Of a stretch of DNA of 64,000 nt, positions 1-11,928 are shown piece by piece. The notes under the pieces are model-generated. The model searched no databases. It saw only the letters and a program-made list of their open reading frames with translations, and was not told the origin of the DNA. A program made the translations under genes and the position numbers. This stretch comes from Melastoma dodecandrum (Eukaryota; Streptophyta; Magnoliopsida; Myrtales; Melastomataceae): contig JARUPY010000473.1 of the NCBI GenBank assembly GCA_029817715.1, positions 310,001-374,000 of the forward strand. The letters are read 5' to 3'. How positions within the stretch are numbered: position 1 is the stretch's first letter; the number at the start of each line of letters is the position of its first letter.

Positions 1-2591
1 AGGGGTTGATAATTAATAACCAACCTTTTCTTTCCTCTATTCTGTTCTGACCTCTTGTTGACATAGAAAGCTTCACATGCCCATGAGGAGGTTGAATATT
101 CAATCAGTCCTTGTTGTAGGAGTTCTTGACATTCTTCAGTAGCTTGTTTGGAGTCTTCAGGTTGCATTCCTGGGTGGCTTGCTTTGGTAGGATTAATATC
201 ATCATTTTGTTTGAAAGGAAGTCGAACAAAGAATTCTGGATTAGTCCATAATGGAGATGAGCATTTTGTCAGAAATTCCTTGTGATCTGCTGCAAATGAT
301 GGACGAAATAACTCAATAGCTTTTTCAACTGGCTGTGTCGAATAGATCCTGCTTTCATGAGTGAAAGGCTTGAAACTGGATTTGTGTCTTATTCCTGTTG
401 CCAGAAGTCGCAAATGTTGAAGTTGTTGGATTAAATCCCATCCGAGTACTAGATCTTTTCCTGGAAGATCTGTAGCAACAATCTTGGCTTGTATAGAGCA
501 AGTAGGAAAGAGCATAATCTTGATGGGTTTAGTCCTGAGATACGTCTGAAAAGTTTTTCCAGATGCTGCTTTATAAGTGTTGAGTTCCGGGACTAAGAGA
601 TCTGCTGGTACCATTGCTGGATTGATCATACTTTCTGCTGCTCCAGTGTCAATAAAGGCGATAGCCTGTACTGGTCGATGATACTTTGAAAAATATATTT
701 GTATTTTGACATGGGGCAGAATACTTGTAGTAGCGAGGAGAGGGACCTGGTGTGTTTGGAAATCTTCTGCTTTAGAGGCTTCTGGTTCAGAAGTTGTGAG
801 TTGAGCTACCAAGTTGGTAAAGGATTCACAAGATGGAATTTTTCTAGTCATAGTGCTGATATGTGGTATTCGAGAAGGAGGAAATCTGGTTACAGTGGTG
901 AAGGTGTAAATACCATGAAGATCTTCATCCTCGAAAGAATAGTCATAGTCTTGGGATTGTGGCTGACTTTCCAAGCAACATATAGTTTGAGAACATGGTT
1001 CATCATCCAGGGAAAAGATTGATTCAACATCATTGTCTTGTAGGGAAATCCCAGTAGCCTTTTCTAGCTGGGCCACAAACTTTTTCTGTTTCCTGGGACA
1101 GTCTTTAGCAAAGTGTCCTTGTTTGTTGCAAACAAAACACTTAGTGGATTTTTTGTTTGGAGACCGTCTTCGCTTGAAGCGTAAATATCGTTTTGTTCCT
1201 TTATAAGGCAACCTTTTGGAGAACCTTTTCTTGGGTATCCTGGGCTGATAATGCTGAGTATCTTTCTTGTGCCTAAGCCTTTTTCCAAACCTTTTCTTCT
1301 TGGTAATTCGTCATTCGGGGATATTTGGACATTTGCACAAATCAGCTTTAGTGCACTTGATAAGATATCTGGCTAGCTTGCAAGCATTATCTATTCTCTT
1401 ATCGTGCTTGAGGAAATCTCTGATGACTTCTCGTCGTTGACATAATTCACTTATAGCAAAGTGAACTGCTTGAATAATTTGCCCAACTGTTAAGTCCATG
1501 ATTTTCAGGTTCTTGGCGGTTAATTCCTTTTCCACTAATGATGAGACTGGTTCTGTCAATGAGGACATAAAGACTGGCTTAAGGGCGTTGTTTGCTCCAA
1601 GGTTGATAAAAAGTGTCACCATTCTTTTGAAGTGGCGGTTGATATCCTTTTTTCGATAGGAACAGTACCTTCTATTGAAGAACTCCTTTCTTTGTTCATC
1701 AATCAAATTTTCTGGACTTCCAATAAAGTTTGTGTAGAGTTGAGTGAGGAAATCTTGAAAAGGAAGGCTGATGAACTGAACTTGTATCTGTTCTGGTAAG
1801 TTGTTCCACCATGTCTGTAGCATTCCAGTGAATCTGGCAGTCAATTCAGAAAGAATATCTGCAGAGGATGGAACTGATAATCTTTTCTGGAGGCACCATG
1901 CATAGAAATCTTTGAATCTCTGGGGCCATTTGTCCAATTCGATATCATCCAGGGTGAACTTTCCTTGTTCCTTGATAGGATGTCGTTCTTGATTTTCTTC
2001 TAAGGATTGTTCAGAAGAGCTTTCTGGTTCATCCACATGCGGATTATCTGCCATAAATATTTGTGGATTGTCGGGGAAGGACAATTCTGAGGAGGATTCA
2101 AAGATTAATTCATCAGAATTTGATTCCTTTTCTGTTGAGCTTGCAGAAGTTTCTGATGAAACTGATTCAGTTGGCATCCTTGTAAGGAATATGGACGGAC
2201 TTTTATCCAATTGTTGATTGAACTGATGCTCACTTTCCTGGTGTAGCATATCAAGTTCGCTTGGCCATGATATAGAGTTGTTACTGGAGGAATCACTACT
2301 ATACATGTAAAGGTTTTGAGGAGCAGGCTTTAACCAATTCGGAATAGAGATCTGAGGATTATTCCTCAATCTATCTTCCTTGATTAGTAGCTGCTGAGTC
2401 GGCAAAGGACTAGAAGAGTCTGTAGGACTTGGAGACCGTCTTGGTCGTGAGGAACTGGAAAGTTTTTGCTTTCCTGTTCTGATGTCCTTTTTCCTGCGCT
2501 CTTCTTTTTTCTGGTTTCTGATAATCTCTCTGATATTTGCAATATCTCTTTTTTCTGGATTGCCGAAGAGATTGTGTCCTTTAGCATGCAT
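1..2591 (-). pseudogene. Caulimovirid ORF2: coat protein, CCHC knuckle, aspartic protease, start of reverse transcriptase; one nonsense codon
   Basis: Starts at ATG 2591 inside the ORF1 tail. Residues 1-220 are Ser/Glu-rich and polar. About 220-420 form the coat core (FTLDDIELDKWP through an F.ARF.G.LQ..WNNLP-like stretch). A TGA at 1311-1313 stops this frame; the same frame then continues with a basic tract and a CCHC knuckle (CFVC at ~1139, then H and C with normal spacing). Further on come the protease motif DTGA near 655 and, near the edge, the start of reverse transcriptase (AFYVNKRSEQ, LVINY). The stop therefore separates coat core from knuckle and polymerase. Active-site YxDD and RNase H would lie outside the window. 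Confidence 0.75.
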
Positions 2592-4896
2592 GCTCCTGAA
2601 GAGGGGAATAGGAGCTGGGTCGTCCTAAGTTGAAGAAGTCTGATCCTTTCATGACTGGATTTGGATTGTCTTGGATTGCCTTGATTTGTCGTTTTAACTT
2701 GGCAATCTCTTCATCCGGATCTGATCTAAAGTAAGACGGATACCTTCCCTGTTCAAAATTATCCAAAGTATGGAGGAGAACTCTCAGTACTTCATGTGTC
2801 TGAGTGTGTTGCTGATCCATTTTCTCTGAAAGCCGTGTACCTTGTTGATGGAGGGTTGATTCTATCCTTTCCACATTATGTTCCACTCTCTGTACCTTTT
2901 TGCAAATGGTAGTAAGAGCAGTATTTTGTGCAATGGCATTCTGGCTTTGCCAGTTGAGCACTGTTTCTGCCAGGCTGTTTCTTATTGGATTTCCGGCCTG
3001 GTCCACTGCTGTAGGTACTGGTATCTTGGGTGCATATCTCACATTGTTGTGGGTAAATTCTTCAAGAGGTGGAAATCTCAGATCTGTTTCTGAGTGTTCT
3101 TGTTGCATCATCATAACAGATGCGGGGGCTTGGATCTTTTGAATATCCAATGAAGCATGTAGGGCTTCTCGGGAACAAGTGGTGTAGGTCCTTGGAAGTG
3201 GAGCTTTCCTTGTCGGTTCTAGATCTGGTAAGATCGATTGAACCACTGTTGGTGAAAATGGTTGGACCACTTCTTTTGTTGGTTCTGGGGCCTTTTTCTT
3301 TACCCATTTTAAGATTGGCTTATAGCATGGTAAGACCGTTTGCTTCTGTTTTAACGGGCGTCTGGTGTCTTTGGCTAATTCTGTCAGTTCTTGCCATGCT
3401 TGGTATTGGCGAGTAGATACTGGTACTGACGGGTTTTTACCAGTAAACTCATTTTCCCATCCTGTTGGAATAATTGGACCAGATTCTGGCTTGGGATATG
3501 GTATCCCGTAATTCACAATGTAATCAAATTTTCCAGAAGGCTGGCCTAGGAGTCCAACTGTAGGATCACCTGACTTGTATCGTTGATGCAAGGTGAGGTT
3601 TTTCGCCATGTTGTTTGTCATAGGTGGCTGATAGGAGTCATCATCTTCGGGGTTAGAGTCACTGTCTGATTCTAGAAGATTTCTCTCTTTTTTGCAACTT
3701 GTCTTATTCTTTCGTCTTGAATAATCAGGTTCTTCACAGTCTTCACAATCACAGTTTTCTGGGCATTTTCCAATATCCCAATAGCAGTGTTGTGACTGAG
3801 GGTCTCGGAAGAGGAAGGTTGGGTTTCCTTGTCCATCAAAGGAATGAATAATCTTATTTAAGGAATCAGGCCTTTTCCTTTTAGGTACCGGCTGAACCAT
3901 GAACATTGTAGGAAAAATAGGCGGAGCTGTAGGTTCTTTTTCTTGTGATCTGTCAAACTTGATTGTCACAGATCCTTCTCTGTTCCTTATGAACGTAGGA
4001 GATGTAGACTGGATTGGGGCAACAGGTGCGGTCTGCCTTTTGATCTGCTCATAATTTGTTACCCATTTTTCTGGGAGTAACTTCAAAAGTTCTGTTCTGG
4101 GAATTTGTCTTGGAATATGTATGCAGGTGGGAGCTTTCTGATTATGGTAATCTGCCACGATAAGTAAGGCATCATGCGAATCATTTGGCAAGCTGATGTC
4201 CAGGGCATGATTCTGGACTCGATACGCCATCTGGTAATGAAGAGTTGCTTCAATGGATTCTGATTCCATAGTGGCGCCACAAAGCTGAAGTTGAACCTGC
4301 AAAGCTGTCAAGACCTTTGGGTCTCGGAGAGACATGCAGAAGTTAGGATATAGAGTTACAAAAACTGTTCCTGCATTTAGTGTTGTCTCAATTGTCCCGA
4401 TTACTGCATGTTGATATTCCATGTATCTGGTGTCCAATAAAGCCATTCTGGCTGTCACAGGCAGTCCTTTTCGTCCATGATATGTCAGGGCAAGTCTTAT
4501 GGCTCCAAAATGGAGATGTGTATATCCTTTTTCAGTCCATTATCCAGGGAATTCTGCAGGCAGTTGTAAGGAAACAAATTGTTCCCTTTGAGTCCCCAAA
4601 ATAGGGTGCTGACTGAATTTACTTGTCTGAACATATTCGAGGGCAGATGAGGCAGGTTGTCTGATTAAAGTCCTTATTCGTTTGATTGGTCCTGCTGATG
4701 GTTTATGAAAGGCAGTGTATGGACTAAGCAAAGGGAGCTTAGTATTTACCACTTGATTAGTGTCACAGTCCTCATAAGAAATTTCATATAGTGATTCAAG
4801 GCTAGAAGTAGATCTACGGAAAGAAGAACTTGGCTCAAGGGAAACAGGGGCGTTTAAAGTAACGGGGGTGTTATCCATGATTATGAAGGAGGGCAA
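2581..4896 (-). pseudogene. Caulimovirid ORF1: movement protein with Cys-rich centre and coiled-coil tail, one nonsense codon
   Basis: About 771 codons read in one frame from ATG at 4896, broken by a TAA at codon 119 (4540-4542). Just after the break is a stretch with the 30K movement-protein pattern of caulimovirids: GLP then ARMALLDTRY, an IGTIE-like stretch, and YPNF with CMSL. These proteins move virus between cells through plasmodesmata. The centre has a cluster CPENCDCEDC near position 360 and an acidic Ser/Asp patch. The last ~150 residues look like heptad-rich coiled coil, resembling virion-associated segments of other caulimovirids. The end overlaps the next ORF by 11 bases. The N-terminal ~118 residues before the stop are Ser/Thr-rich and I recognise no domain there. 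Confidence 0.75.
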
Positions 4897-5716
4897 TAAC
4901 GGCAGGCAGGGGCATTAGTCTCTACTACTCTCTCTTGAGGGGGACGGGGGGGGGGTTTGAGAGGGGGTTGTGGGGTGGGGGGGTTTGGGAGGGGGTTGTG
5001 GGGTGTGAGGGGGAGGGGGGAGGGACGGGGGATTTTTCTTTTTTTTTTATTTAATGGAAGTCGGCCTTACCAAATTATTAATTTTCACGAAATCGGCCTT
5101 CCCCAAATTAAAAAAAAAAAAAATTTACAAGGAAGTCGGCCTTACAAAGGCCGAAAACCGAAAAGGCCGACTTTCGGTAGGTTAGTTCGCGAAATATTTT
5201 TCAAATTGTGTCATTTGGCGAAATATTTCGTCAAATGACGTCATTATGGAACAAAACTCGGGTCAATTGCGGCGGTGAGACGGGGGTCAAAAGATACATG
5301 TATATATTTTAACCTCCACGCCAATCCAATTATAACGACGGCTCTTTTTTTTTTTTTTCTCCAGGTAGAAGCTTTTCCCACCTCATCTTCACATCATATT
5401 TCCTTTTGCAGTCAACGTGTTAAAGTAAGTAGTACACCACAAGAAAAATACTAGTACAACTTTAGATACTTGAAATACATAAATAAATAATGTGGGTGGG
5501 AAACGAAGAACATGTGGGATGTGATTGCATTTATGGTCGTGGGAGGAAAAAGGAGCAGTTTTTTTTTTTTTTTTTTGGGGGGGGTGGCGTTTCACACGCC
5601 ATTTGCCAGTGGACACGAGAAAAAAAAAAAGAAAAGGGAGAAAGGGTGGTTTATGTGATGTTCCTTTCTAAAGACGGTCAAAGAAAGAAATAAATAAAAC
5701 GCAAATAATTGTTTTT
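4897..5716. other. Intergenic, low complexity; possible caulimovirid leader
   Basis: A G-rich stretch at ~4935-5030 (GGGGGT and GGGGGA blocks) directly precedes the viral ORF1 start on the minus strand and may be leader sequence. It is followed by A and T runs, three copies of TCGGCCTT in 5064-5145, and AT-rich DNA with poly-A and poly-T runs (5343-5360, 5560-5576). No gene seen. Confidence 0.5.
5133..5173. repeat. 11-bp perfect inverted repeat
   Basis: AAGTCGGCCTT at 5133-5143 is the exact reverse complement of AAGGCCGACTT at 5163-5173, with a 19-base spacer that contains a further AAGGCCG. Two more TCGGCCTT copies lie just upstream (~5068 and ~5094). Confidence 0.7.
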
Positions 5717-6597
5717 GTGTGTGTTTGTTTGGGGGATAGTTGCGTACAAACTACAAACCCTGCAATTTGTCGTCGTGGTAAATCCTCACCGCCCAGCAAG
5801 CAATCCCTTTACCTGATTTACCCTCCGCAGACACCCAACGACGACGACGACACAGCTAGCCAAAGCCAGAGAACGGGGACGATCTTATTCCCAAGTTGGG
5901 GGGAGAATATTCCCCTTTCCCCTGGCCTGGTGGGTTGTCTTCTCTCTGTTTTCTACCTGCTTCTTCTTTCTTCTTCCTGTTGTCATTGTTATTGTGATGG
6001 TGATTGTCAAGTGTTTTATGGGTCTCTTTGGGGATTTTCCTTTCTGGGTTCTTCTCTTCTTCTCCCCCCCTCCCCCCTTTATTTTTTTTTAAAAAGTTTT
6101 TCTTTCCTCTTAATCTCCGTTTCGGTTTGGATGCAGAAAGCTTTGTTACTGTCCCTTCTTTCTTTTCTGATTCTTCTTAAAAGGGCTCGTGGATGGATTA
6201 CTTAATGATCTTGTTCTGGGGGGATTCGCTAGTGACAAGGAGAATGGATTAATTGTAGTTGTGTGAGATTGGAAACTGTGGTTGAAGATTTTCAAGTTTT
6301 ATGGGACGATGGATTGTGTGGAGGATTTGTGATTATTCTGATGGGAAAACATTTTCTGTCCCTCCTGAACAGAGTATTAGAGATGAACCCGGTCTGGGTT
6401 TTTCGCCTTTCTGATGAATTTTTAGGAATGTCTGCTGGGTGGGAATTCATGTGTTTGTTGGGCTACATGACTCCATGTATACTTTCTTGTTGCCAGCCCC
6501 TGACATTGTTCTGATTGAGGAATACTCATTGCAGCTGAGCTGAAACCTCGTGGCGATTGTCGTTCCCTACTTGTTTGTTGCCTCACAGGCTTCTATC
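5717..6597 (+). other. Probable promoter and 5' UTR of the thioredoxin gene
   Basis: No coding sequence that I can support. The stretch is T- and CT-rich around 5930-6200, as in plant leaders, and contains several short upstream ATG frames. The transcription start cannot be placed by eye. Confidence 0.4.
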
Positions 6598-8790
6598 ATG
6601 GGACAGTGTTTCCCTAAGGTACATTTTGGGTGCACCCTAGGTTATCTCTGCTTCTGCAAATAACTTTTCTTGAAAGCCGTCCGCCTCATTCCTACAGCGT
6701 GTGGTTGTATAGATTGGTGAGATTGATTTAATCCACCTGTGTCTCTGCAAAGATGTAGTGATTCATTTTGGGGAAGCAGATTGCTTATGGAACCCCCTCG
6801 CTCTTTTTATAAGTGATCAAATGTTAAGTACGAGCATGGGAGTTGCTTGTTGCTACCATCCATCATATATTTGGGACTCTTATGTCAGCCTTTGCCTTAA
6901 GTAGTTGTGGGGTTTGATCTGTTTAGTGACACATTGATCTCAAGGACCGAGTGATTTAACTCTCGAGCCCTTTGTTTCTAATCTTATTGTTACAAACATG
7001 AAATAGTTGTTGCTTCTTCAAGAGATCCTGCCTTCAGGGTTGCAAGTCTTAAGGCACCCTCAAGCTACACTTTGCCTTCTCCTATCATGTCAGATACATT
7101 CGTAACAAGTGGGCCTTGTACCTTGCACCTATATGTGTAACAGTTCTCATTGTAATGTCTCTGAAAACAGCTCATGAGCCTGAGTAATTGTCTCCAAAGT
7201 CTTTTATCAATGATTATATATGCTCTAATACTGACTATGGATGGTTCTCATGGTCCTGACCTGTAATGGAATTTTCCTGATTTCTTGCTTCTGTAGAATG
7301 CAAATGACGGCGAAGATTCAGATCATCAGGTTGAGTTTGCTGGTGGAAATGTACACCTCGTCACAACCATGGCAAGTTGGGATCAAAAGCTGTCAGAAGC
7401 AATTAAAGACGGTAAAATTGTAAGTATTTCGAGGATCAAAATGACATGTCCTTGTCTACGTTCCATGTCTGTTAGCCAAGCTAAGGTGTTTCGTGCAATA
7501 TTTTACTTTGAGCACGAATCAACTCATATTGGCTGGTTTTCCATGATCATAGAATTTCACATACAGGGATAAGACGGCAAGTTTTGATGTTCAGTTAGTT
7601 ATGAATTTTTTATATAAGAAACAACTCTTTCCCATTATTTGTATGGATGTGGCTCTGTATATATATATATATATATGTTCATTCTCTCAACTTTGGCAAT
7701 GGAACATTTTGTACCTTGGGTTGTATGAGGAAAAATGGTCTCCTGTAAAGGCATCGTTGAAGTGCCATAACCATGAGGGTAATATGAATACCTAATTGTC
7801 TAAGTAAATTTTTACTTGTAGTTGGCATGTCTTTTGGTAAGCTGGTTATTTGCTCAACGGTTGTTGCAGTGAGAAATAGATATGGCATCCATGGCTCAGC
7901 TTCTTCTGCTGGGCATCTTCTGTGATTTGTTTGGTCTGGGCTTATTACATACTTATATATGTTTGACTTCATTATGTAATGTTGTTTACATTATGGTGTT
8001 GTAATTCATAATATTTCCCAAGTAAAAGATTCCGAATTCTGTAATTTTAATGTATCTATTCTTTTGGATACTTTGCTTCTGCCTGTTTCTTAGAATGGTG
8101 GTTTTCCTAACTGAACCCGAATTCAATATTTTTGGGATCATGAACCAAAACAAGCTTTGTCTAAAAGCCTTCTTTGTGTTGTAGGAGCTGAAAAGTAGTG
8201 CGACTAACTTGTGCCCTTATTTCTCTCTAAATGTCCATTATATGTGTTGTGAATCTCAATGGATATTGGAGATTTAGAAGGTGAAACTGCATGGGAACAA
8301 TCATTTATTTGGAGCTTTTTTGGAGGAACTTGTGACAATTAATGCTTTGGAACAGGTGATTGCGAACTTCAGTGCTACATGGTGTGGTCCCTGCAGGATG
8401 ATTGCGCCTCTCTACATAGAATTGTCTGAGAAACATCCCTCGATCATGTTTCTGCTGATCGACGTTGATGAGTTAACGGTAAGCTGCAAACTAGCCACTC
8501 CTCTAGAAATTCTTTTCTTGGTGTTGTTTCACTCTGCGTCAGAGTCACGCCCTTTCTGCATCCAACGGCATCATAACATTGACCGTAAGTAAAGCACAGA
8601 GCTTTTCATTGGTGACGTCTTCTCGCCACGCTTAATGCAGGAATTCAGCTCATCGTGGGACATAAAGGCAACACCCACCTTCTTCTTCCTTAGAAACGGG
8701 CAGCAAATCGATAAGCTGGTGGGCGCAAATAAACCGGAGCTTCAGAAGAAGATAGCTGCAATTTTGGAGTCGATCCCAAGCGAGTCGTGA
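6598..8790 (+). CDS. Thioredoxin h-type, h9-like, four exons
   Basis: Coding exons 6598-6618, 7297-7419, 8356-8478 and 8641-8790 join in phase 0 with GT-AG borders and give 138 residues. The redox centre WCGPC lies at residues 57-61 at the start of exon 3, within ANFSATWCGPC. Exon 4 holds the ATPTFFF stretch with the conserved cis-proline and the C-terminal helix. The enzyme reduces target disulphides and is itself recycled by NADPH- or glutathione-dependent systems. The start MGQC has Gly2 and Cys4, which in Arabidopsis TRX h9 are myristoylated and palmitoylated and place the protein at the plasma membrane; here that is inferred. Length and the N-terminal extension of ~20 residues fit the h9 subgroup. 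The first exon encodes only seven residues. No lesion seen. Confidence 0.92.
7659..7676. repeat. TA microsatellite
   Basis: About nine AT units inside thioredoxin intron 2. Confidence 0.9.
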
Positions 8791-9200
8791 GACGAGAATT
8801 GGCTGTGACAACAACTCCATCCTCCAGTTGTTTCCGTTTTGTGCACCTGTTGATCCGAACAATACTATTTTGCCTTGAATAAGTGTAAATACATCCGCGC
8901 TGCGGTCCAGTCGCGTGGTTTGCTTGAAAATGTCGGGCGCGTGTTGTTGAGTCTTGGAACAAATGGCACACTCTGCCAATTGTGTTTTGTTGGTGGCAGA
9001 TTGGTTTGGGTCGTAACAAATGGTCTTGGTGTCCTCCTCGATGGCCATGTACATGTTATTCAAGTTTCATTATGTTTTCTTTTAAGTAATCGATCTCGGA
9101 ATTTTTAACATCAAATATAATTTATTATTATTCGATGAATTTTAAATGGTGTCACATCCTCGGCCCGGCCCGCCCACGTCAGAATTGACCGCCTCAGCTG
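8791..9200. other. Thioredoxin 3' UTR and spacer
   Basis: Follows the thioredoxin stop at 8790. Contains no supported gene; open frames here lack plausible domains. Confidence 0.4.
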
Positions 9201-9969
9201 GAACTTGGGTTTAAAAAATCTCTCTGTTCTGTCTGCGCCATTCCTTCCTGCCGATCCACCAACTCTGAAATCGATCGCTCCGCGCACCGCCACTTCAAAA
9301 TCGCTGCTTTTCAACCGGCCAGGGGAATTTCCATCTTTGGCGTTGCCGCCGACGCTGCCAAAGGTAAAGATTGTCAATCTTTTCGCTGAAGAAGGAACTT
9401 TTCTGCTGTCTGATTCGGTGTCCCTTTGAGTTCCAAGGCTACATTTGTCCTCACCTTGCCGTTTGGCTGTAAACGTCTGTGGAGCGTCTCTTCTTTTGTG
9501 CCTTAATTCTTTGCAAGAGGATGAAGCGCCTCTAGGACTCCCGGGGATCTAGTGAATCTTGCAGGGCAACGTGAAGTTGATGCGTTATCTAAGCTTAAGA
9601 TAGTCAGAATCGAATTATCTTGATGGTCGAAACGACTTGAAGAAAACTCAGGTCTCACCTTTCGTTTGTATAAGGCAGTTCTTGTGAGGAAGACTAAGAA
9701 TTGTAAATAATTTTAGGCTCAAACTTGATTTATTCTGGGGAAAAGATTACAAGCTTGGGCATCATCTTGTATAAGCTAATCATGTGTTGCATGAGTCATA
9801 CTTGTATGATCAACTATAAAAATGTACCCTTCCCTTCTAGTTTGTGTGAAATTTCTGTCAAGAATTAGTGATAAAAATTCTTCTCTTTCCATTAGGTTGT
9901 CTCTTTGTTAGAGTGATATTTGGGAGAGCTATTCTTTATTATAAAATGTCCAGTTTATTGCATTGACAG
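9201..9969 (+). other. HAL3 5' leader exon and leader intron
   Basis: A C-rich stretch at ~9220-9363 ends in AAG followed by GTAAAG. A CAG at 9967-9969 lies 18 bases before the HAL3 start codon. This fits a 5' UTR intron from 9364 to 9969. No in-frame ATG upstream of 9987 was found in the exon. Confidence 0.5.
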
Positions 9970-9986
9970 AAGTCCCGAGCTCAGAC

Positions 9987-11281
9987 ATGTTGATATCACG
10001 AGGCAACAACACTCCAAGAAAGCCACATGTTTTATTGGCTGCCAGTGGAAGTGTGGCTGCCATTAAGTTTGGCAATTTGTGCCATTGTTTCTATGACTGG
10101 GCGGAGGTGAAAGCAGTTGCCACACAGGCTTCTATGCATTTCATCGATAAAGCTGCTCTTCCTAAGGACGTGCCACTATACACAGACGAGGAGGAGTGGT
10201 CGAGTTGGAACAAGATCGGTGATAACGTCCTTCACATCGAATTGCGGAGATGGGCCGATGTGTTGGTCATCGCTCCACTGTCAGCAAATACACTGGGCAA
10301 GGTAATAGTTTGGGTGATATGCTGAACATGAAACTTGTTGATAGATCATTGATGAGTGATTACATTTTAGGGTTCAGCGTCTTTTATGTAGATCTTGTTG
10401 TAGGATGGAATGCTTTTAAAATCATACCCATTTGCCCCTATGAATGTCTTCGTTTTCTTTTATCTGGGTAATTAGGACGTACGAGCTTGGCATGTTGAAT
10501 ATCTCAAACTGGTCACTATGACACTTGCTGATTGTTTCAAACGATTCTGATTATATAGTACATTGCCACGAGAAGATAAACAGCAAATGATGCGATGCTC
10601 TCAAATCTTCATTTAGAAGACATAACCCTTTTCTCACTTCTTGGCGCTCTCGTCTGTCGAACGATAAAAAGAAATAATCTGATTTAAAAGGAGTTGGTTG
10701 ACCAGAGGGTGGAAACAACACACCTCTCGATGATGTCACTAGGGTAGATTTTCTGTGAGAGGGAGTTGAGTTTTTATATCATTTTGCATAGTTTATGGGC
10801 GACATAACAATTTTCTTGATGACAGGTCAATCTAATAAGATGCTTGCAAACCGTTGGTTTTTATTTCCTTTTGCTTAGAAATTTAAACGAGTGAATGCCG
10901 TCAGATGCCAGCTTAATGTATCATTGTCCCTCTCACTGCTTGCTTTCATGATTGTTTGTGCTGATTAGATCTATCTTACCTCAGATTGCGGGAGGGCTGT
11001 GTGATAACCTGCTGACCTGCATTGTGAGAGCTTGGGACTACAGCAAGCCGTTATTTGTGGCACCCGCCATGAACACCTTCATGTGGACGAACCCTTTCAC
11101 GGAAAGGCACCTCATGTTGATGGACGAGCTCGGGATCGCTCTCATCCCTCCCGTTTCGAAGAGGCTAGCTTGCGGGGATTATGGCAACGGTGCGATGGCC
11201 GAGCCGTCTCTGATATACTCGACCATCAGGATTTTCTTCGAGTCGCGGGTACCAAGGGTTGCTGGCTCTAACAATAGCTAG
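9987..11281 (+). CDS. HAL3: Phosphopantothenoylcysteine decarboxylase (HAL3 flavoprotein)
   Basis: Exons 9987-10301 and 10985-11281 join in phase 0 and give 203 residues. The enzyme decarboxylates 4'-phosphopantothenoylcysteine to phosphopantetheine in coenzyme A synthesis, using FMN; plant HAL3 is also linked to salt tolerance and growth. The N-terminal Rossmann motif LLAASGSVAAIK, the conserved HIELRRWADVLVIAPLSANT segment with its catalytic histidine, the PAMN motif (APAMNTFMW) and the C-terminal flap with the active cysteine (RLACGDYGNGAMAE) are all present. The protein is nearly as long as Arabidopsis HAL3a. ATG 9987 is chosen because it is the first ATG after a CAG acceptor; TTG at 9963 is not a plausible start. 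No lesion seen. Confidence 0.93.
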
Positions 11282-11919
11282 CACCAACATATGGTAAGCA
11301 GATCAGGTACGGTGGCCATCGAAGGCAATGTTTTTTCAATGCTGGAAGAGTGAAGACCCCCCTCAGGCTTCACGTTCACATGGTTTGTTGCTTTTTAACA
11401 CTTGCCGTATCCAAGTATAGTTCATTTTATGTTTGTGAGGGCGAAAAAGAAGTACAACATAATCAAGGAAAGTACTTAAGCTGGAAAAGAAATTTACGAA
11501 ATAAGAGAGATAATTTCGAAATTTCAAAAATAATATATTAAATTTAATCCCACTTTTTATTTTTTTCAAACTCGAATATTTGAAAAATCATTTAAGGAAG
11601 TCGAATTTATAAAATTTAATTTTGACTCATTTTTTTAATTTCAAAATTATCTATTTGTAAATTTTTTTTTCTCCTTTACATTAATATTACATAGCGTATC
11701 AACATAATTATAATAATTTGAATTCTAAAGAAGGGTAGAAACTTCCCCCATTATTTATATTTGTGTTTAGTCTTTTTTTTTAATCTTAAAAGAAAAGCAC
11801 GCAGGGCTTAAGTATCGTTTCGGTTTCAACGTTAAACCCAATTAAAATACCAAGATATATATTTTTCTAAAACTCGAGAGGACTTGACATAAAATGGTAC
11901 GTTTTTTAGGGTTTAGTTT
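11282..11919. other. AT-rich intergenic DNA
   Basis: HAL3 3' end, then strongly AT-rich sequence. I see no gene or clear repeat unit here. Confidence 0.4.
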
Positions 11920-11928
11920 TAAAACAAA

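Larger units (their letters stand above)
1..4896 (-). mobile_element. Endogenous caulimovirid (plant pararetrovirus) copy, decayed, truncated by window edge
   Basis: Two long minus-strand frames occur in the order movement protein, then coat protein, CCHC zinc knuckle, aspartic protease and start of reverse transcriptase. This is the Caulimoviridae order. No integrase, LTR or tRNA-Met primer site was seen inside the copy. Frame 1 (4896 to 2581) has one in-frame TAA at 4540-4542. Frame 2 (2591 into the window edge) has one in-frame TGA at 1311-1313. The frames overlap by 11 bases, ATGCATGCTAA. With two stops the copy looks like a fossil. Separate movement and coat/polymerase frames exclude a single-polyprotein Petuvirus layout, but I cannot assign a genus. 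Confidence 0.85.
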
